Shown here: one piece after another, positions 15,325-21,555 of the stretch
Position numbering within the stretch: the stretch's first letter is position 1
Layout: every line of letters starts with the position of its first letter
Assembly (NCBI GenBank): GCA_038208735.1
Contig: JBBQYL010000075.1
Location: 1-21,555 of the forward strand
DNA from: Scleromatobacter sp038208735
Lineage (GTDB): Bacteria; Pseudomonadota; Gammaproteobacteria; Burkholderiales; Burkholderiaceae_C
Reading direction: 5' to 3'
DNA length: 21,555 bases
The notes under the pieces: generated by a model
The model's database searches: none
The model's input: the letters and a program-made list of their open reading frames with translations, nothing else
Told to the model about the DNA's origin: nothing
Made by a program: the position numbers and the translations under genes

Positions 15325-15353
15325 AGGTTGCAGCCGCCCGACCTTCCTATAAT
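15325..15353 (+). promoter_or_regulatory. Promoter with consensus -10 for the rhodanese gene
   Basis: TATAAT at 15348-15353 is a perfect -10. A weak -35-like AGGTTG (15325-15330) has 17-bp spacing; TTGCAG at 15328-15333 looks better but is only 14 bp away. Transcription should start near 15360, which places the gene start after this point. Confidence 0.55.
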
Positions 15354-15383
15354 CCAGAGTCTTTCCCCGCCTCGAGACGCCCC

Positions 15384-15800
15384 TTGCAATTCTTCACCGA
15401 CCCCATCGTCTGGCTCCTGATCCTGGCCGCCCTCGTCTCCGGCGGCCTGTTGCTGTGGCCCACGATCAGCGGCGCCCGCGACGGCGGCGTCGCGCCGGCC
15501 GAGGTGGTGCGCCTGATGAACCGCGAGAAGGCCACCGTCATCGACGTGAGCGAGCCTGGCGAGTACGCGGCCGGCCACATCGTCGGATCGCGCAACATTC
15601 CCATCGGCCGCCTCGAGGTGGCGCCCGAACTGCCCAAGAACAAGACGTTGCCCGTGGTGCTGGTGTGCGCCAGCGGCAAGCGCGCGGCGAAGGCGGCCAA
15701 GGCGCTGGAGGCCAAGGGCTACACCAAGACCGTGCTGCTGGCCGGCGGCCTCGCCGCCTGGAAGACGGCCAACCTGCCGGTCGAGACCTCTGCCGTTTGA
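15384..15800 (+). CDS. Membrane-anchored rhodanese-like protein
   Basis: A 138-residue protein with one N-terminal membrane segment (about residues 8-27, PIVWLLILAALVSGGLLLWP) and a single rhodanese domain, probably a thiosulfate or persulfide sulfurtransferase attached to the inner membrane. VIDVSEPGEYAAGHIVGSRN is the entry motif. C95 in VCASGKRA is the predicted persulfide cysteine, and AGGLAAWKTANLPV closes the domain. I chose TTG at 15384. The frame is open upstream to 15258, but that part contains the TATAAT promoter and has no protein-like character. The TTG start lacks a clear Shine-Dalgarno, so the exact start is less sure than the protein. Position before grxC and secB is usual in Burkholderiales. 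Confidence 0.85.
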   Translation: MQFFTDPIVWLLILAALVSGGLLLWPTISGARDGGVAPAEVVRLMNREKATVIDVSEPGEYAAGHIVGSRNIPIGRLEVAPELPKNKTLPVVLVCASGKRAAKAAKALEAKGYTKTVLLAGGLAAWKTANLPVETSAV

Positions 15801-15803
15801 GGG

Positions 15804-15833
15804 TTGACACCTGATCGTGCAAGGTTGTACGAC
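15804..15833 (+). promoter_or_regulatory. Putative grxC promoter with consensus -35
   Basis: TTGACA (15804-15809) is a perfect -35, four bases after the rhodanese stop. The matching -10 is poor: TACGAC at 15828-15833 with 18-bp spacing. It may give grxC its own transcription, perhaps needing an activator. Confidence 0.4.
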
Positions 15834-15889
15834 CTGCGCGAAAATCAGGCATTCCCAGTTCCAGAGCGCGCTCGACGCTGCAAGAAGCC

Positions 15890-16147
15890 ATGAACCAGGT
15901 TCGCATGTACACCACGCAGGTCTGTCCGTACTGCATCCGCGCCAAGCAACTGCTCAAGCAGCGCGGCGTCGACGCCATCGAAGAGGTTCGAGTCGACCTG
16001 AATCCGTCGGAGCGCGACAGCATGATCGCCAGGACCGGACGCCGCACCGTGCCGCAGATCTTCATCGGTGACACGTGGGTGGGCGGCTGCGACGACCTGA
16101 TCGCGCTCGACCAGAAGGGCGGCCTGATCCCGCTGCTCAACGGCTGA
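15890..16147 (+). CDS. grxC: Glutaredoxin 3
   Basis: An 85-residue dithiol glutaredoxin that uses glutathione to reduce disulfides and glutathionylated proteins in the cytoplasm. The active site CPYC is at residues 12-15 inside MYTTQVCPYCIRAKQLL. The cis-proline motif TVPQIFIGD and the glutathione-binding GGCDDL follow at the usual spacing. Length equals the family norm. AAGAAG at about 15881-15886 is a purine-rich ribosome site just before the ATG. It lies between a rhodanese gene and secB, a conserved order in beta- and gammaproteobacteria. Confidence 0.97.
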   Translation: MNQVRMYTTQVCPYCIRAKQLLKQRGVDAIEEVRVDLNPSERDSMIARTGRRTVPQIFIGDTWVGGCDDLIALDQKGGLIPLLNG

Positions 16148-16182
16148 GGATCATCCCTCGCGGGCGGGCGGCAGGCCTGCGA

Positions 16183-16188
16183 CATAAT
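16183..16188 (+). promoter_or_regulatory. Possible secB -10 box upstream of a terminator hairpin
   Basis: CATAAT would set a start near 16195, just before the hairpin at 16198-16224. No -35 is recognisable. If real, the secB leader would hold an attenuator-like hairpin. Confidence 0.25.
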
Positions 16189-16197
16189 GCTTCGTGC

Positions 16198-16232
16198 AGC
16201 CCGCACCGTCCCGGTTTGCGGGCTTTGTTTTA
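16198..16232 (+). terminator. Intrinsic terminator between grxC and secB
   Basis: AGCCCGCA (16198-16205) pairs with TGCGGGCT (16217-16224) around an 11-nt loop. It is followed by TTGTTTTA, a fair U tract. It ends about 15 bp before the secB start, so it either ends grxC transcripts or acts as a leader attenuator. Confidence 0.75.
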
Positions 16233-16246
16233 TTCGAGACACCTCC

Positions 16247-16714
16247 ATGGCTGAACAAGACCAATCCCCCGTTTTCCAGATCCAGCGCATCTACCTGAAG
16301 GATCTGTCGCTCGAGCAACCGAACTCGCCGCAGGCGCTGCTGGAGCAGACGCAGCCGCAGGTCGACATCCAGCTGGCCATGGCGGGCGAGGCGGTCGGTC
16401 CGGGCCTGTTCGAGGTCACGGTCACCGCCACGGTCACCACCAAGGTGGGCGACAAGGTGCTGTTCCTGGTGGAGGCCAAGCAGGCCGGCATCTTCGAGAT
16501 CCGCAACATCCCCGCCGAGCAGCAGCAAGGCATCCTGGGCGTGGTCTGCCCGCAGATGTTGTACCCGTACCTGCGGGCCATCGTCTCCGACATCTGCACG
16601 CGCGCCGGCTTCCCGCCGATCCTGCTGGCCGAGGTCAACTTCCAGGCCATGTTCGAAGCGCAGCAGCAGGCGCAGCTGGCGCAGACTGCTTCGGCGACTG
16701 GCGCGCCCAACTGA
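16247..16714 (+). CDS. secB: Protein-export chaperone SecB
   Basis: A 155-residue tetrameric chaperone that holds preproteins unfolded and passes them to SecA. FQIQRIYLKDLSLEQPNSPQ is the family's first conserved block. PQMLYPYLRAIVSDICTRAGFPPI with LAEVNFQAMFE is the last and carries the SecA-contact region. The tail is Gln/Ala-rich, as in other betaproteobacteria. I chose ATG at 16247, preceded by GAGACACC. The 20 in-frame residues upstream lie in the terminator hairpin. Its stop is only 10 nt before the gpsA GTG, so the two genes are likely co-transcribed, a known secB-gpsA pairing. Confidence 0.97.
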   Translation: MAEQDQSPVFQIQRIYLKDLSLEQPNSPQALLEQTQPQVDIQLAMAGEAVGPGLFEVTVTATVTTKVGDKVLFLVEAKQAGIFEIRNIPAEQQQGILGVVCPQMLYPYLRAIVSDICTRAGFPPILLAEVNFQAMFEAQQQAQLAQTASATGAPN

Positions 16715-16724
16715 CGAACCCGGC

Positions 16725-17708
16725 GTGCGCATCTCGGTCATCGGCGCCGGTGCCTGGGGCACCGCCATCGCGATCGCTGCGGCGCGGCGCCATCGCGTGC
16801 TCCTGTGGGCGCGCGACGCCGTGCAGGCGCAGCAGATGGCGATCGATCGGCGCAACGAGCGCTACCTGCCGCACGCCGTTTGGCCGGATCAGCTCGCCGT
16901 CACGTCCGACCATTCAGCCGCGCTCGCGCATGCCGAACGCGGCCTGATCATCGTGGCCACGCCCATGGCCTCGCTGCGCGAGCGGCTGGCCGCGCTGCCG
17001 TCCGACGCCTGCGTGTTCTGGCTGTGCAAGGGCGTCGAGTCCGCCACCGGTGCGCTGGGCCACCAGATCGCCGCCAGCGTGCTGCCCCACGCGTCGGTGG
17101 GCGTGCTGTCGGGTCCCAGCTTCGCGCAGGAGGTGGCGGGCGGCAGCCCCACCGCGCTGGTCGCGGCCAGCGCCGATTCCGCGCTGTGCGACCTCGCGGT
17201 CGACGCGCTGCATGGCGAGTCGCTCCGCATCTATCGCTCCACCGACGTGGTGGGCGTGGAGGTGGGCGGGGCCGTCAAGAACGTGCTGGCCATCGCCACC
17301 GGCATCGCCGACGGGCTCAACCTGGGCCTCAACGCGCGCGCCGCGCTCATCACGCGCGGCCTGGCCGAAATGACGCGCCTGGGCGTGGCGCTGGGCGCGC
17401 ACGCCGACACCTTCATGGGCCTGTCCGGCCTGGGCGACCTGGTGCTCACCGCCACGGGCGATCTTTCGCGCAACCGCAAGGTGGGACTGATGCTGGCGCA
17501 AGGGCTGTCGCTCAGCGGCATCCTCGAGCGGCTGGGCCACGTGGCCGAGGGCGTCTACTGCGCCGAGACGGTCACGCGCATCGCGCACGACAACGGCGTG
17601 GCCATGCCCATCGCCGACATGGTGTCGGCCGTGATCCATCGGCGCATCGCGGCGCGGGATGCGGTGGCGTCGTTGATGCGGCGCGACTCCCGCGACGAAA
17701 GTGTCTGA
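16725..17708 (+). CDS. gpsA: NAD(P)+-dependent glycerol-3-phosphate dehydrogenase
   Basis: A 327-residue enzyme that reduces dihydroxyacetone phosphate to sn-glycerol 3-phosphate for phospholipid synthesis. The dinucleotide motif GAGAWGTA opens the N-terminal Rossmann fold (residues 7-14). WLCKGVES and LSGPSFAQEVAGGSPTALV are the middle blocks. GGAVKNVLAIATGIADG holds the catalytic lysine, and GLSGLGDLVLTATGDLSRNR is the C-terminal signature. GTG at 16725 is the only start that keeps RISVIGAGAWG at the N-terminus, ten bases after secB. No ribosome site stands out apart from GACGAACCCGG, so coupling to secB is likely. The final residues are polar and end near the convergent trmL. Confidence 0.97.
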   Translation: MRISVIGAGAWGTAIAIAAARRHRVLLWARDAVQAQQMAIDRRNERYLPHAVWPDQLAVTSDHSAALAHAERGLIIVATPMASLRERLAALPSDACVFWLCKGVESATGALGHQIAASVLPHASVGVLSGPSFAQEVAGGSPTALVAASADSALCDLAVDALHGESLRIYRSTDVVGVEVGGAVKNVLAIATGIADGLNLGLNARAALITRGLAEMTRLGVALGAHADTFMGLSGLGDLVLTATGDLSRNRKVGLMLAQGLSLSGILERLGHVAEGVYCAETVTRIAHDNGVAMPIADMVSAVIHRRIAARDAVASLMRRDSRDESV

Positions 17709-17794
17709 TACGCCTCCTCGCGCCGACCCTGCTGACGCCTCCACTTCAGATAACGCGTCGGTCGAAGAACCACGCGAGCGGATCTGCTGGCTCG

Positions 17795-18259
17795 TCAACT
17801 TCCGCCCCCATACCCATTCACCCGCCACGCCTCGAACACCGCCACCGCCACCGCGTTGCTGAGGTTCAGGCTGCGCTGCCCTGGCAACAGCGGCAGGCGA
17901 ACCAGCCGTTCAGGCGGAAACGATTCGCGCAGCGCCGGCGGCAGGCCGGACGACTCGCTGCCGAAGACCAGGCTGTCGCCCGGGCGCCAGTCGACGCTGG
18001 CCAGCGTGCCGGTGCCGCGGGTGGAGAAGGCGAAGCAGCGCGCGAGATCGGCGCCGGCCGCGTAGTCGGCCCAGCTCGCGTGGCGGCGCACGTCGGCGAA
18101 CTCGTGGTAATCGAGGCCGGCGCGGCGCAGCAGCTTGTCCTCCATCGAGAAGCCCAGCGGCTCGATGAGGTGCAGCTCGCAGCCGGTGTTGGCCGCCAGG
18201 CGGATCACGTTGCCGGTGTTGGGCGGGATCTCCGGGTGGACGAGGACGATCTTGAACAT
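17795..18259 (-). CDS. trmL: tRNA (cytidine(34)-2'-O)-methyltransferase
   Basis: A 154-residue SPOUT-class methyltransferase that puts a 2'-O-methyl group on position 34 of leucine tRNAs. The knotted core is shown by HPEIPPNTGNVIRLAANTG near the start, LVFGSESSGLP in the middle, and RSLNLSNAVAVAVFEAW near the end. This order is diagnostic of TrmL (YibK) rather than the longer SpoU enzymes. I chose ATG at 18259. A TTG seven codons upstream (18280) is in frame but poor. It is convergent with gpsA across 86 bp, in which I see no gene or strong terminator. It lies 51 bp downstream of the comF stop on the same strand. Confidence 0.95.
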   Translation of the reverse strand: MFKIVLVHPEIPPNTGNVIRLAANTGCELHLIEPLGFSMEDKLLRRAGLDYHEFADVRRHASWADYAAGADLARCFAFSTRGTGTLASVDWRPGDSLVFGSESSGLPPALRESFPPERLVRLPLLPGQRSLNLSNAVAVAVFEAWRVNGYGGGS

Positions 18260-18310
18260 AGGTCGCCGATTGTCATTCAATGGGCGTGCGCGGCGGGCGA
18301 CATGGGGCCG

Positions 18311-19108
18311 TCAGGCCTCGGGCGTGCGCGCCACCACCCACACCTGCACGTCGCGTGCGCCCGCGGCGTGCAGCGTGCGCGTGGCCGCGCGGGCGGTGGC
18401 GCCCGTGGTGAGCACGTCGTCCACCAGCGCGATGCGCGCGCCGCGCACCCAGCCGGCGTGGCGCGGGGCGACCACGAAGGCGCCCTGCAGGTTGCGCGCG
18501 CGCTCGGTGCGGTGCAGTCCCAGCTGGTGGCTGGTGTCGCGCACGCGGAACAGCGCGTCGGCCCGCGCGGGCAGCGCGAGCGCGCGGGCGAGCCGGCGCG
18601 CGAGCTCCCACGACTGGTTGTAGCCCCGCTCGCGCAGCCGTTCGCGTGCCAGCGGCACGGCCACCACCCGAACGTCGCCATGGCGCACGTCGCGCAGTTG
18701 CGCCAGCAGCGGCCGCAGCAACACGTCGATGGCCTCGAGGCGGTGGTGGAACTTCAGGTCGGCGATGGGGCGATCCCACGGGTAGCCGTAGTCGACGCCG
18801 GCGACCACGCGCGACCACGCGGGCGGCGCGAGGCGACAGCGCAGGCAGCGCGGCGTGTCGTCTTCGGCGGCGTGCGCCCAGGGCAGGGCGCAGCCGCTGC
18901 AGCGAGGCCCGGCCTGCGCGAAGCGGGCCGCGCAGAAGACGCACAGGCCGTCGGCGCACCAGCCGCGGCACACCACGCAGCGCCCGCCGGCCTGGCGGCG
19001 CCAGCGTTCGAACAGGCCGCGAGTGGCGCGAACGGCCCGCGTCAAGGGCCCGTCGCTTGGCCCGGCGCCGCCGGCGGGCATCTGGGAGCCGTCGGGCCGC
19101 GAAGTCAT
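18311..19108 (-). CDS. comF: ComF family phosphoribosyltransferase-like protein
   Basis: A 265-residue ComF protein. In naturally competent bacteria this family helps DNA uptake or processing. The N-terminus has a zinc-finger cluster with CVVC (C44, C47), C51, CVFC (C56, C59), CSGC (C70, C73) and CLRC (C88, C91). The middle block VVAVPLARERLRERGYNQS and the C-terminal PRPP-type loop IALVDDVLTTGATARAA are standard ComF signatures. ATG at 19108 is chosen because it lies six bases after a TATATT box. An ATG seven codons upstream (19129) would overlap the divergent gene. Whether the cell is competent cannot be told. The residues before C44 are polar and probably unstructured. Confidence 0.92.
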   Translation of the reverse strand: MTSRPDGSQMPAGGAGPSDGPLTRAVRATRGLFERWRRQAGGRCVVCRGWCADGLCVFCAARFAQAGPRCSGCALPWAHAAEDDTPRCLRCRLAPPAWSRVVAGVDYGYPWDRPIADLKFHHRLEAIDVLLRPLLAQLRDVRHGDVRVVAVPLARERLRERGYNQSWELARRLARALALPARADALFRVRDTSHQLGLHRTERARNLQGAFVVAPRHAGWVRGARIALVDDVLTTGATARAATRTLHAAGARDVQVWVVARTPEA

Positions 19109-19127
19109 CGGCTCAATATACTGCCGC
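19109..19127. promoter_or_regulatory. Shared two-sided -10 element between comF and bioC-like gene
   Basis: The 19-bp gap holds CAATATACTG. On the plus strand TATACT (19117-19122) lies 5 nt before ATG 19128. On the minus strand TATATT (19120-19115) lies 6 nt before ATG 19108. Both starts would fall at or beside the start codon, giving leaderless transcripts. Any -35 must lie inside the other gene. Confidence 0.5.
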
Positions 19128-20066
19128 ATGGCCGCCGCACCCACCACCGAATCCCGCCCGGAACGCCTCGATCCGCGAGCGCTGGATCGCGCCTGGGCCG
19201 CGCTCGCGGCGCGGCCGGCGCCGCCGTGGCTGCACGCCGAGATCGCGCGCCGCATGGGCGAGCGGCTGTCCATCGTCAAGCAGGTGCCGCAACACGTGTT
19301 CGACTGGTGGAGCGAGCTCGGCGGTGGCGCCGCGCTGCTGGCGCAGGCCTATCCCAAGGCCACGGTCACGGGCGTGCTCCGGCCGGAGTCCGTGCCGTGC
19401 TCCGCGGCGGGCGCGCCCGTGGCCGAGGCGCCCGTCTCCACGCCCGCCTGGCGCCGCTGGCTGGGCCTGGGCACCGGCGGGCCGCGCGCGATCGCGCAGT
19501 CGGCCGTGCCGCCGGGGCAGGCGCAGCTCGTGTGGTCGAACATGAGCCTGCACTGGGCGCCCGACGCGCCCGCGTTGATGCGCGAGTGGCAGCGCGCGCT
19601 GGTGGTGGACGGGTTCCTGATGTTCACCACGCTGGGCCCCGGCACGCTGGTGACCTTGCGCGACCTCTACCGTGCCCACGGATGGGGCACGCCGTATGCA
19701 CCGTGGACGGACATGCACGACCTGGGCGACATGCTGGTGGAGGCGGGCTTCGCCGACCCGGTGATGGACCAGGAGACCCTGCGCCTGACCTGGAGCACGC
19801 CACAGGCCGCGCTCGACGAACTGCGCACGCTGGGCATGAACACCGATGCCGCCCGCTTTGCCGGTCTGCGCACCCCGCGCTGGCGCGACCGCCTGCTGGC
19901 CGCCCTCGGCGCGAAGGTCGATTCGCAGGGCCGCGTGGTGCTCGAGTTCGAGATCGTCTACGGCCACGCGTTCCGTCCGGTGCCGCGCGTCAAGCTCTCC
20001 GAACAGACCCAGGTGGGCCTCGACGACATGAAGGCGATGCTGTCACGGGGCCGTCAACCCCGGTGA
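19128..20066 (+). CDS. BioC-like class I SAM-dependent methyltransferase (divergent)
   Basis: A 312-residue protein related to BioC, the malonyl-ACP O-methyltransferase of biotin synthesis. LDPRALDRAWAALA resembles the BioC entry helix, and LVWSNMSLHWAPD matches the BioC block SNLALQW. DALMREW-like ALMREWQRALVVDGFLMFTTLGPGTL fits the post-II region. The glycine-rich motif I is poor, however: VFDWWSELGGGAALL (residues 57-71) lacks the D-x-G-x-G-x-G pattern. Between this block and SNMSLHW an Ala/Pro-rich insert (about 88-126) is present. It may bind SAM weakly, have changed function, or not be a methyltransferase. ATG at 19128 follows a TATACT box at 5 nt. Upstream in-frame codons lie antisense to comF and are not used. 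Further bio genes are not in view. Confidence 0.7.
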   Translation: MAAAPTTESRPERLDPRALDRAWAALAARPAPPWLHAEIARRMGERLSIVKQVPQHVFDWWSELGGGAALLAQAYPKATVTGVLRPESVPCSAAGAPVAEAPVSTPAWRRWLGLGTGGPRAIAQSAVPPGQAQLVWSNMSLHWAPDAPALMREWQRALVVDGFLMFTTLGPGTLVTLRDLYRAHGWGTPYAPWTDMHDLGDMLVEAGFADPVMDQETLRLTWSTPQAALDELRTLGMNTDAARFAGLRTPRWRDRLLAALGAKVDSQGRVVLEFEIVYGHAFRPVPRVKLSEQTQVGLDDMKAMLSRGRQPR

Positions 20067-20128
20067 GCGAGGGGCGGGGCAGGGCTTACGCTGAGTCCCG
20101 CAGGCACTTTTTTGGCATGAACAGGCCC

Positions 20129-20134
20129 TAGAAT
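20129..20134 (+). promoter_or_regulatory. Putative -10 of the coxB promoter
   Basis: TAGAAT lies after an AT-rich run (20108-20113, six T's). TTGGCA at 20112-20117 is too close to serve as a normal -35. If used, the mRNA leader would be about 124 nt and include two hairpins, at 20169-20197 and 20221-20238. Confidence 0.35.
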
Positions 20135-20264
20135 CGATTGGGTCTTGTGTCTGAAGTGCACCTCTCCTGTGCAGGCCCACCTTTCGAGGGGCTGCACGCG
20201 ACCTCTGATCAAGCCGATCCGGACCGCGCTGGCGGTCCTGGCCCGACAAGAAGGATCGAACTAC

Positions 20265-21464
20265 GTGACGACAATGATGACGATTCGAAAGCTGGGGACC
20301 GGCGCGGCGCGCGCGACCCTGGCGATTTCCACGATGGCCGCCACCGGCGCGGCCATGGCGCTCGGTGAGTCCGTGACAGACCTCCCCGGCGGCCCCAGGG
20401 TTCTCGGCCTCGACTTCCAGCCAGCCGTCACCGAGATCGCGCGGCAGCAGAAGGAACTGCACTACTGGATGCTGATCGTCTGTACGCTGATCTTCGTCGT
20501 CGTGTTCGGCTTCATGTTCTATTCGATCTTCAAGCATCGCAAGAGCGTGGGCCACAAGGCGGCCAACTTCCACGAGAGCGTCACCGTCGAGATCGCCTGG
20601 ACCATCGTCCCCTTCGTCATCGTCATCCTGATGGGCGCGTTCGCCACCCGCACGGTGGTGGCGATGAAGGACACCACCAACGCCGACATGGCCATCAAGG
20701 CCACGGGCTACCAGTGGAAGTGGGAATACGAATACGAGAACGGCGAAGGCGCCGGGCTCAAGTTCTTCTCCACGCTCGACACGGCCCAGCGCCAGCTGTC
20801 CGAGGACGGCAAGCCCGCGGGCAACGACTACCTGCTCAAGGTGGACAACCCGCTGGTGGTGCCGGTGGGCAAGAAGGTGCGCATCATCACCACCGCCGAC
20901 GATGTCATCCACTCGTGGAGCGTGCCGGCCTTCGGCGTGAAGCAGGACGCCATCCCCGGCTTCGTGCGCGACACCTGGTTCCTGGCCGACAAGGTCGGCA
21001 CCTACTACGGCATGTGTTCCGAGCTTTGCGGCAAGGAGCACGCGTTCATGCCGATCCGCGTCGACGTGCTGTCCGCGGCCGACTACACAGCCTGGGTCGA
21101 CAAGCAGAAGAAGGCGCTGGCCGCCGCCCAGGACGATCCGAAGAAGGTCTGGGACATGGCCCCGCTGGTGGCCCGTGGCGAGAAGGTGTACCTGGCCAAC
21201 TGCGCCGTCTGCCACCGCCCGGACGGCAAGGGCGCCGGCCCGGTGAAGCCGCTCGACGCGTCGCCCACCGTGCTCGATCCCGACAAGAATGCCCAGATCA
21301 TCACGGTGCTGCACGGCCGCCTCAACGGCGCCATGCCGGCGTGGCAGGGCAAGCTCTCGGAAACCGATATCGCCGCGGCCATCACCTACACGAAGAACTC
21401 GTGGAGCAATCACACCGGCCAGCTCGTCGAGCCGTCCGACGTGGTCGCCGCCGAAGCCAAGTAA
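20265..21464 (+). CDS. coxB: Cytochrome c oxidase subunit II with fused cytochrome c domain
   Basis: A 399-residue subunit II of an aa3/caa3-type oxidase. It takes electrons from cytochrome c into the CuA centre. An N-terminal hydrophobic signal segment (residues 12-32) is followed by two membrane helices (about 67-89 and 112-134). The CuA ligands H216, C251, C255, H259 and M262 are all present, in VIHSW and MCSELCGKEHAFM. The C-terminal cytochrome c domain has CAVCH (313-317) and a Met ligand in GAMPAW (M357), so an extra heme is carried. GTG at 20265 is chosen because AGAAGGA ends 9 nt before it; ATG at 20274 or 20277 would be too far. It is the first visible gene of the oxidase operon, and ctaD follows 58 bp later. 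Confidence 0.96.
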   Translation: MTTMMTIRKLGTGAARATLAISTMAATGAAMALGESVTDLPGGPRVLGLDFQPAVTEIARQQKELHYWMLIVCTLIFVVVFGFMFYSIFKHRKSVGHKAANFHESVTVEIAWTIVPFVIVILMGAFATRTVVAMKDTTNADMAIKATGYQWKWEYEYENGEGAGLKFFSTLDTAQRQLSEDGKPAGNDYLLKVDNPLVVPVGKKVRIITTADDVIHSWSVPAFGVKQDAIPGFVRDTWFLADKVGTYYGMCSELCGKEHAFMPIRVDVLSAADYTAWVDKQKKALAAAQDDPKKVWDMAPLVARGEKVYLANCAVCHRPDGKGAGPVKPLDASPTVLDPDKNAQIITVLHGRLNGAMPAWQGKLSETDIAAAITYTKNSWSNHTGQLVEPSDVVAAEAK

Positions 21465-21522
21465 GTCGCCGCTCGATCCGCAAGGTCTACCGACACACGC
21501 GTTCGCTGAAGGATTTCCTCTC

Positions 21523-21555
21523 ATGAGTGCTGTTCTGCCCCATCCCGCTGACCAC
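21523..21555 (+). CDS. ctaD: Cytochrome c oxidase subunit I, first codons only
   Basis: Only eleven codons are in the window, reading MSAVLPHPADH. A ribosome site AAGGA (21509-21513) lies 9 nt upstream. The call as subunit I rests on position just after coxB and on the His/Pro-rich start seen in betaproteobacterial CtaD; no catalytic residue is visible. The gene is cut by the window edge. Confidence 0.75.
   Translation, partial: MSAVLPHPADH

Noticed and set aside
17701..17862. A 53-codon frame starting GTG, overlapping the gpsA stop
   Set aside because: Its second half is antisense to trmL and Pro/Thr-rich. No ribosome site or family likeness is seen, so it cannot be supported.
19109..19279. 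Upstream extension of comF by up to 57 codons
   Set aside because: It would lie antisense to the divergent gene and has low-complexity Arg/Ser/Ala content. The Cys cluster is complete without it.
20046..20062. Terminator at the end of the BioC-like gene
   Set aside because: It is only a 5-bp CGGGG/CCCCG stem over the stop codon. The T run at 20108 is too far away to belong to it.
20145..20264. Upstream extension of coxB by 40 codons
   Set aside because: It would run through the leader hairpins, and AGAAGGA is placed correctly for the GTG at 20265.

Overview
The window is high-GC chromosomal DNA of a betaproteobacterium, most likely Burkholderiales of the Comamonadaceae or Leptothrix/Rubrivivax kind. 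The assignment is an inference from GC-rich third codon positions, the gene order gpmA / rhodanese / grxC / secB / gpsA / trmL / comF / bioC-like / coxB / ctaD, and a pyrB-pyrC' pair of Pseudomonas/Burkholderiales type. Almost everything is housekeeping. I see no phage, transposase, CRISPR array, rRNA or tRNA.

Layout. (1) 1-4533: the 3' part of a very large CheA-type hybrid kinase (PilL/ChpA family, type IV pilus or surface signalling), a 20-bp hairpin, then a diguanylate cyclase with an intact GGEEF and I-site. (2) 4534-5548: about 1 kb without a credible gene, made almost wholly of repeats: two 245-bp inverted arms, each holding a 20-bp inverted repeat, around a spacer with a 20-bp tandem array and a REP-like hairpin, then a 17-bp tandem array. 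(3) 5549-7093 (-): a CPD photolyase. (4) 7135-11629 (+): a tightly overlapped operon algH, ruvX, pyrR, pyrB, pyrC' and an acyltransferase. All five junctions overlap by 1 or 4 nt. The pyrC product lacks the zinc-ligand histidines, so it should be a non-catalytic partner of aspartate transcarbamoylase. (5) 11692-14466: a small stress-protein-like gene, a convergent MFS transporter whose reading frame runs through a REP-like hairpin into that gene, and a divergent LysR regulator.

(6) 14482-17708: gpmA (-), then a membrane-anchored rhodanese, grxC, secB and gpsA (+), a redox/secretion/lipid-precursor cluster. (7) 17795-20066: trmL and comF on the minus strand, with comF divergent from a BioC-like methyltransferase across only 19 bp that hold a two-sided TATA box. 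(8) 20265 to the end: coxB with a fused cytochrome c domain (after a long structured leader) and the first codons of ctaD, the start of an aa3/caa3 oxidase operon.

The items most worth following are the inverted-repeat island, the catalytically dead PyrC', the degenerate SAM motif of the BioC-like protein, -10 boxes placed as if for leaderless mRNAs (algH, comF, bioC-like), and a terminator hairpin directly behind a possible -10 box ahead of secB. I found no clear evidence of a wholly new system.
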